Source: Chitinophaga pinensis
Lineage (GTDB): Bacteria; Bacteroidota; Bacteroidia; Chitinophagales; Chitinophagaceae
Reading direction: 5' to 3'
DNA length: 8,782 nt
Assembly (NCBI GenBank): GCA_943331145.2
Contig: CALQKL020000079.1
Location: 1 to 8,782, forward strand
Shown: in pieces, positions 5,553-8,782 of the stretch
Position numbering within the stretch: the first letter of the stretch is position 1
Layout of the letters: the number at the start of each line of letters is the position of its first letter
Made by a program: the position numbers and the translations under genes
The notes under the pieces: generated by a model
The model's input: the letters and a program-made list of their open reading frames with translations, nothing else
Database searches by the model: none
What the model was told of the DNA's origin: nothing

Positions 5553-8500
5553 ATGAAAACACTTTTACCCATCCTGTTTCTATTGTTCGGATATACATTA
5601 TTCGGACAAAGAACAATACAAAAATCAACTTTTACAGCAGATATTGCTCAAAATTGGCAAGAAGTAGAACCTTTTAAAAATGGTTTTGCAAGGGTTTTAA
5701 AAGATGATCAATTCACATTTATTAATGTTAATGGCCAAAGCATTTCAAGTACGTTTTATAGTGGTGCAAGGAATTTTTCAAATCATTTCGCGGCTGTTCA
5801 ACAAAATGAAAAATGGGGATTTATAAATGAAGTTGGGCAATTAATTATACCATGCGTTTATGATTTGGTTTATGATTTCAATAGCAAATTTACCGTTGTA
5901 TTAAAAGATTCAAATTGGTACAAAATAAATGTACGAAGTGAAGCAGTTAAACAATTAAACATTGATATTTGTTTTGGTTTTGAAAATGATATTCCTATCG
6001 TATCTAAAAATGGACAATTGGGAATTTTGACAAGCACTGACGATTTTCTTTATAAAAAGAAAATTACTTCCCCTGTTCCATTTTATACATTAAAAGAAAA
6101 CAATACAACTTCAAGAACAACTTCAGAATGTCCCAATAATCTTGATTTTGAAAATGGGAACTTTACGGGTTGGTCTTGTTTTACAGGTTCCGTTGATACT
6201 GTAGGAACGGTAAATCAAATTACGGTTACTCCTTCAGCACCAATCAATAATAGGCATAAAATCATTAGACGTGCAATCCCATCGGCAATTGACCCATATG
6301 GTTTATTTTCAATCAATCCTCCAGATGGAAGTAATTTTGCTGTTAGATTAGGGAATACCAATATTGGCGCACAAGCTGAAAGAATTTCATATAAAATTAG
6401 AGTACCTCAAAACGATAGTAATTTTTCTATAAAATATAATTATGCTGTTGTATTTGAAGATCCAAATCATACCAGTTGGTCTCAACCAAGATTTGTTGCC
6501 CGTTTGTTTGATTCAGCTGCAAATGCTTATGTAAGTTGTGCTTCATTTGAATATATTTCTACATCAAGTTTACCTGGATTCGCTCGTTCTACAGTTGATA
6601 CTGCTGTTATTTACAAACCATGGTCATCAGTTTTTATTAGCATGAGGGCTTACGTTGGCAGAACAATGTATATCGAATTTACAACAGCTGATTGTGTTCG
6701 TCGTGGCCATTGGGGTTATGCATACTTAGATGTAGAAAGCAGTTGTGGTGAATCACTTAATGTAAATTACAATTGTAATTACCCAAATATAACTGTTTTA
6801 GACGCGCCTCCAGGATTTCAAACATACAACTGGTGGAATCAAGGTTTTAGCACTTTATTAGCCAATGGTGAGCATGCTGTTTTAAATCCAGGTCCTCCAA
6901 GTGCTTCAATATTATGGTTAGAAATGATTCCGTTTAATAATTTTGGATGTAGAGATACCGTTAAAGTCAATATTTCTGGTGTTTTCTCTCCAACATTTCA
7001 TAGTTCTTTAAATAATGCACCTTGTGCACCACATACTATTACTTTTTTTAATGATAACCTTCCTTCAACTCAAGTAATATGGAATTTTGGTGACGGTACA
7101 ACAGGAACAGGTGATACCATAAATCACACCTATTTAACGCCTGGGAATTTTCAAGTAAGCATGACCGTTACTTTGGCAAATGGATGTGTTGGTACAACAA
7201 ATGGACATATAATTATTAATCAACCAACTGGAAGTTTTAATTATACAGGTGGAAATTTTTGTGGAAATAAGACCATATCATTTAATGCTATTGCTTCAAA
7301 TGCAACTTCTTATACTTGGGAATTTGGAGATGGTTCAACAATTACAACTTCTCAGCCAACAATAACCCATACATATTCATTGGAAGGACATTTCATTCCA
7401 AAAGTGACTATAAATTTTTCTTCTGGATGCATTTTAATATTAACAGGATCTGACAGCATTACAATTGATAACATAAATGCAGATTTTGCATATACAGTTG
7501 AGCAATTTTGTGGTTATACTAATTTGCATTTCAATAGCAATTCATCATCAACATCAGGTATTGCTTCATACTCTTGGAATTTTGGCAATGGCAGTATTGG
7601 CAACGGTTCATCTGAAACTCAAACTTTTAACGCTTCAGGAACAAGGGATATTAAATTAATAGTTACCAGCATAAATGCTTGTGTTGATTCAATTAGCAAA
7701 TTGATTCGAATAAATGTGTGGAACTATCCAACAGGGAATATAACAGGCCCTAACAATGGATGCGCCGGAGATACGATTACATTTAACCACAACTTTAATG
7801 CATTAGATAGTTTAACTCATTTAGAATGGTTTACAGATGAAGGGCACTCTTCAACTTCAAATCAAGCAAATTTTGTTTTTAATACTTCTGGAACGCATTT
7901 GGTTAGTTTGGTTGTAGTAAATAATCATGGTTGTTCAGACACGTTAATCAAATCCATTTTTATCAATCCAATTCCTGTGTTTACACAGCCTCAAAATATA
8001 TCTCTATGTAATGGTTCTGTTACTTCATCTATTGCTTTGGCGTCTTTATATCCTGGTGGAAATTTCACTTGGGTTAATGATAATCCATCTATAGGACTTA
8101 CAAATGCAGGCAATTGGAATATCCCAAGTTTTTCTGCTATAAATTCAACCAATACAGCTATTCATGCAAATATCACTTTATCTGTAACCGCTCAGGGTTG
8201 TGCATACACAGGTCCATCTTTTATGATAACTGTTCAACCAATACCACAAGTGAATCAACCTGAAAATCAAACCATTTGTAATGGCAGTGTGACAAATGCT
8301 GTTGTTTTCTCAAATACAACAAATCCAACCACTACTTATTTCTGGCAAAACAATTCATCTTTTATTGGTTTAGCAGATTCCGGAACAGGAAGCATAGCTG
8401 CATTTACAGCTTTAAATACTACTTCGAATTCAATAAATGCAAGCATTACAGTTACACCACTTTTCAATGGTTGCGTTGGCACACCTAAAACATTTCATAT

Positions 8501-8782
8501 TTTAGTTAACCCAACTCCAGTTGTATCAGCGGTTTTAAATCAAACGGTATGTAATGGAACACAAATCAATGCCATTCAATTTGCCGTATCTCCATCAAAT
8601 GCGGTAATCAACTGGACTAACACACAACCATCAATTGGTTTATTGGCAAATGGAACTGGAAACATTGCTGCTTTTCAAGCGACAAATACATCAGGATCTT
8701 CAATAACTGCAGATATTACAGCAACTCCAAGTTTTCAAGGTTGTGCTGGTAATACGCAAAACTTTACAATCCAAGTAAATCC
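5553..8782 (+). CDS. giant secreted multidomain protein (WG repeats, lectin-like region, PKD/Ig modules), 3'-partial
   Basis: The frame is open from ATG 5553 to the window edge: 1076 complete codons and no stop. Residues 1-18 are a signal peptide (MKTLLPILFLLFGYTLFG) with cleavage probably before Q19. Residues 38-173 are four WG-type repeats; 193-398 (CPNNLDFENG, GW at 206-207) form a jelly-roll-like region common at the front of Bacteroidota PKD proteins; about 399-476 is an Ig-like module; then come four PKD modules with cores WNFGDG (W510), WEFGDG (W589), WNFGNG (W675) and WFTDEG (W759). From residue 806 there are three 90-91-residue PKD-like repeats. Each module from 399 onward has one cysteine pair. 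The protein is very rich in Asn, Thr and Ser. Proteins of this build are usually exported by the type IX secretion system and end in a sorting domain; that end would lie beyond the window, so T9SS export is inference. Adhesion, gliding or a surface fibre are possible roles; no enzyme domain is visible. The start is set by the signal peptide; there is no Shine-Dalgarno sequence. Confidence 0.93.
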   Translation, partial: MKTLLPILFLLFGYTLFGQRTIQKSTFTADIAQNWQEVEPFKNGFARVLKDDQFTFINVNGQSISSTFYSGARNFSNHFAAVQQNEKWGFINEVGQLIIPCVYDLVYDFNSKFTVVLKDSNWYKINVRSEAVKQLNIDICFGFENDIPIVSKNGQLGILTSTDDFLYKKKITSPVPFYTLKENNTTSRTTSECPNNLDFENGNFTGWSCFTGSVDTVGTVNQITVTPSAPINNRHKIIRRAIPSAIDPYGLFSINPPDGSNFAVRLGNTNIGAQAERISYKIRVPQNDSNFSIKYNYAVVFEDPNHTSWSQPRFVARLFDSAANAYVSCASFEYISTSSLPGFARSTVDTAVIYKPWSSVFISMRAYVGRTMYIEFTTADCVRRGHWGYAYLDVESSCGESLNVNYNCNYPNITVLDAPPGFQTYNWWNQGFSTLLANGEHAVLNPGPPSASILWLEMIPFNNFGCRDTVKVNISGVFSPTFHSSLNNAPCAPHTITFFNDNLPSTQVIWNFGDGTTGTGDTINHTYLTPGNFQVSMTVTLANGCVGTTNGHIIINQPTGSFNYTGGNFCGNKTISFNAIASNATSYTWEFGDGSTITTSQPTITHTYSLEGHFIPKVTINFSSGCILILTGSDSITIDNINADFAYTVEQFCGYTNLHFNSNSSSTSGIASYSWNFGNGSIGNGSSETQTFNASGTRDIKLIVTSINACVDSISKLIRINVWNYPTGNITGPNNGCAGDTITFNHNFNALDSLTHLEWFTDEGHSSTSNQANFVFNTSGTHLVSLVVVNNHGCSDTLIKSIFINPIPVFTQPQNISLCNGSVTSSIALASLYPGGNFTWVNDNPSIGLTNAGNWNIPSFSAINSTNTAIHANITLSVTAQGCAYTGPSFMITVQPIPQVNQPENQTICNGSVTNAVVFSNTTNPTTTYFWQNNSSFIGLADSGTGSIAAFTALNTTSNSINASITVTPLFNGCVGTPKTFHILVNPTPVVSAVLNQTVCNGTQINAIQFAVSPSNAVINWTNTQPSIGLLANGTGNIAAFQATNTSGSSITADITATPSFQGCAGNTQNFTIQVN
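5664..6071 (+). repeat. four 34-residue WG-type protein repeats (102-base units)
   Basis: Residues 38-71, 72-105, 106-139 and 140-173 of the giant protein align without gaps. F41, F75, F109 and F143 recur every 34 residues, as do the aromatic/hydrophobic positions F54, W88, W122 and L156. Only the second unit keeps the full WG signature (KWGFINEVGQLIIP, 87-100); the others read QFTFIN, NWYKIN and QLGILT. WG repeats are a beta-rich family of mostly unknown function, presumed to mediate binding. Confidence 0.75.
7968..8782 (+). repeat. three tandem 90-91-residue PKD-like modules, array continuing past the window
   Basis: Modules span residues 806-895, 896-986 and 987-1076. Each starts P-x-P, then CNG (C819, C909, C1000), a tryptophan (W840, W931, W1021), IGL, a GN/GTG-x-I segment, F-x-A-x-N, an ItvT strand and a second cysteine in GC (C883, C974, C1064), and ends near I-x-V-N/Q. 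Modules 2 and 3 are closer to each other than to module 1. The final bases 'aat cc' read Asn and the start of a Pro codon, the join seen between earlier modules, so at least one more copy probably follows. Confidence 0.88.

Noticed and set aside
7477..7659. 60-codon plus-strand frame inside the giant gene
   Set aside because: It is out of frame within a continuous PKD-repeat coding sequence whose module pattern runs straight through it.
7968..8782. CRISPR or DNA-level satellite array
   Set aside because: The repetition is at protein level with about 270-base units and diverged DNA; there are no short identical repeats with unique spacers.

Overview
The window looks like a chromosomal segment of a Bacteroidota bacterium, most likely a free-living member near the Chitinophagales, Sphingobacteriales or Flavobacteriales; I cannot place it more finely. 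The evidence is low GC content, start codons without Shine-Dalgarno sequences, TAnnTTTG-like -7 elements close to starts, lipoproteins with Bacteroidota-type signals, and a very large PKD-repeat secreted protein of the kind this phylum exports.

Layout. (1) Bases 2-640 (+): the 3' part of a class I SAM-dependent methyltransferase whose start lies before the window. (2) 672-2702 (-): an M13 (neprilysin/PepO-like) zinc metallopeptidase lipoprotein, convergent with gene 1. (3) 2703-2935: a divergent intergenic region with two short tandem repeats of period 7 and period 8. (4) 2936-3529 (+): a TrmH-type tRNA 2'-O-methyltransferase, followed after 34 bases by (5) 3564-4211 (+): aat, leucyl/phenylalanyl-tRNA--protein transferase with a TTG start. 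(6) 4297-5196 (+): a lipoprotein DNA/RNA non-specific endonuclease with a probable surface-export signal, closed by a strong AT-rich intrinsic terminator. (7) 5197-5552: a 356-base AT-rich intergenic region. (8) 5553 to the window end (+): the first 1076 codons of a giant secreted protein, not closed by a stop.

Genes 2, 6 and 8 encode envelope or exported proteins (protein hydrolysis, nucleic acid hydrolysis, probable adhesion or surface structure). Genes 4 and 5 are tRNA-related housekeeping genes and may be co-transcribed. The sequence does not show one dedicated multi-gene system. The most interesting object is the giant protein: four gap-free 34-residue WG-type repeats, then a lectin-like region, then eight consecutive Ig/PKD-type modules that each carry exactly two cysteines, the last three being 90-91-residue copies of one another, with a further copy apparently cut by the window edge.
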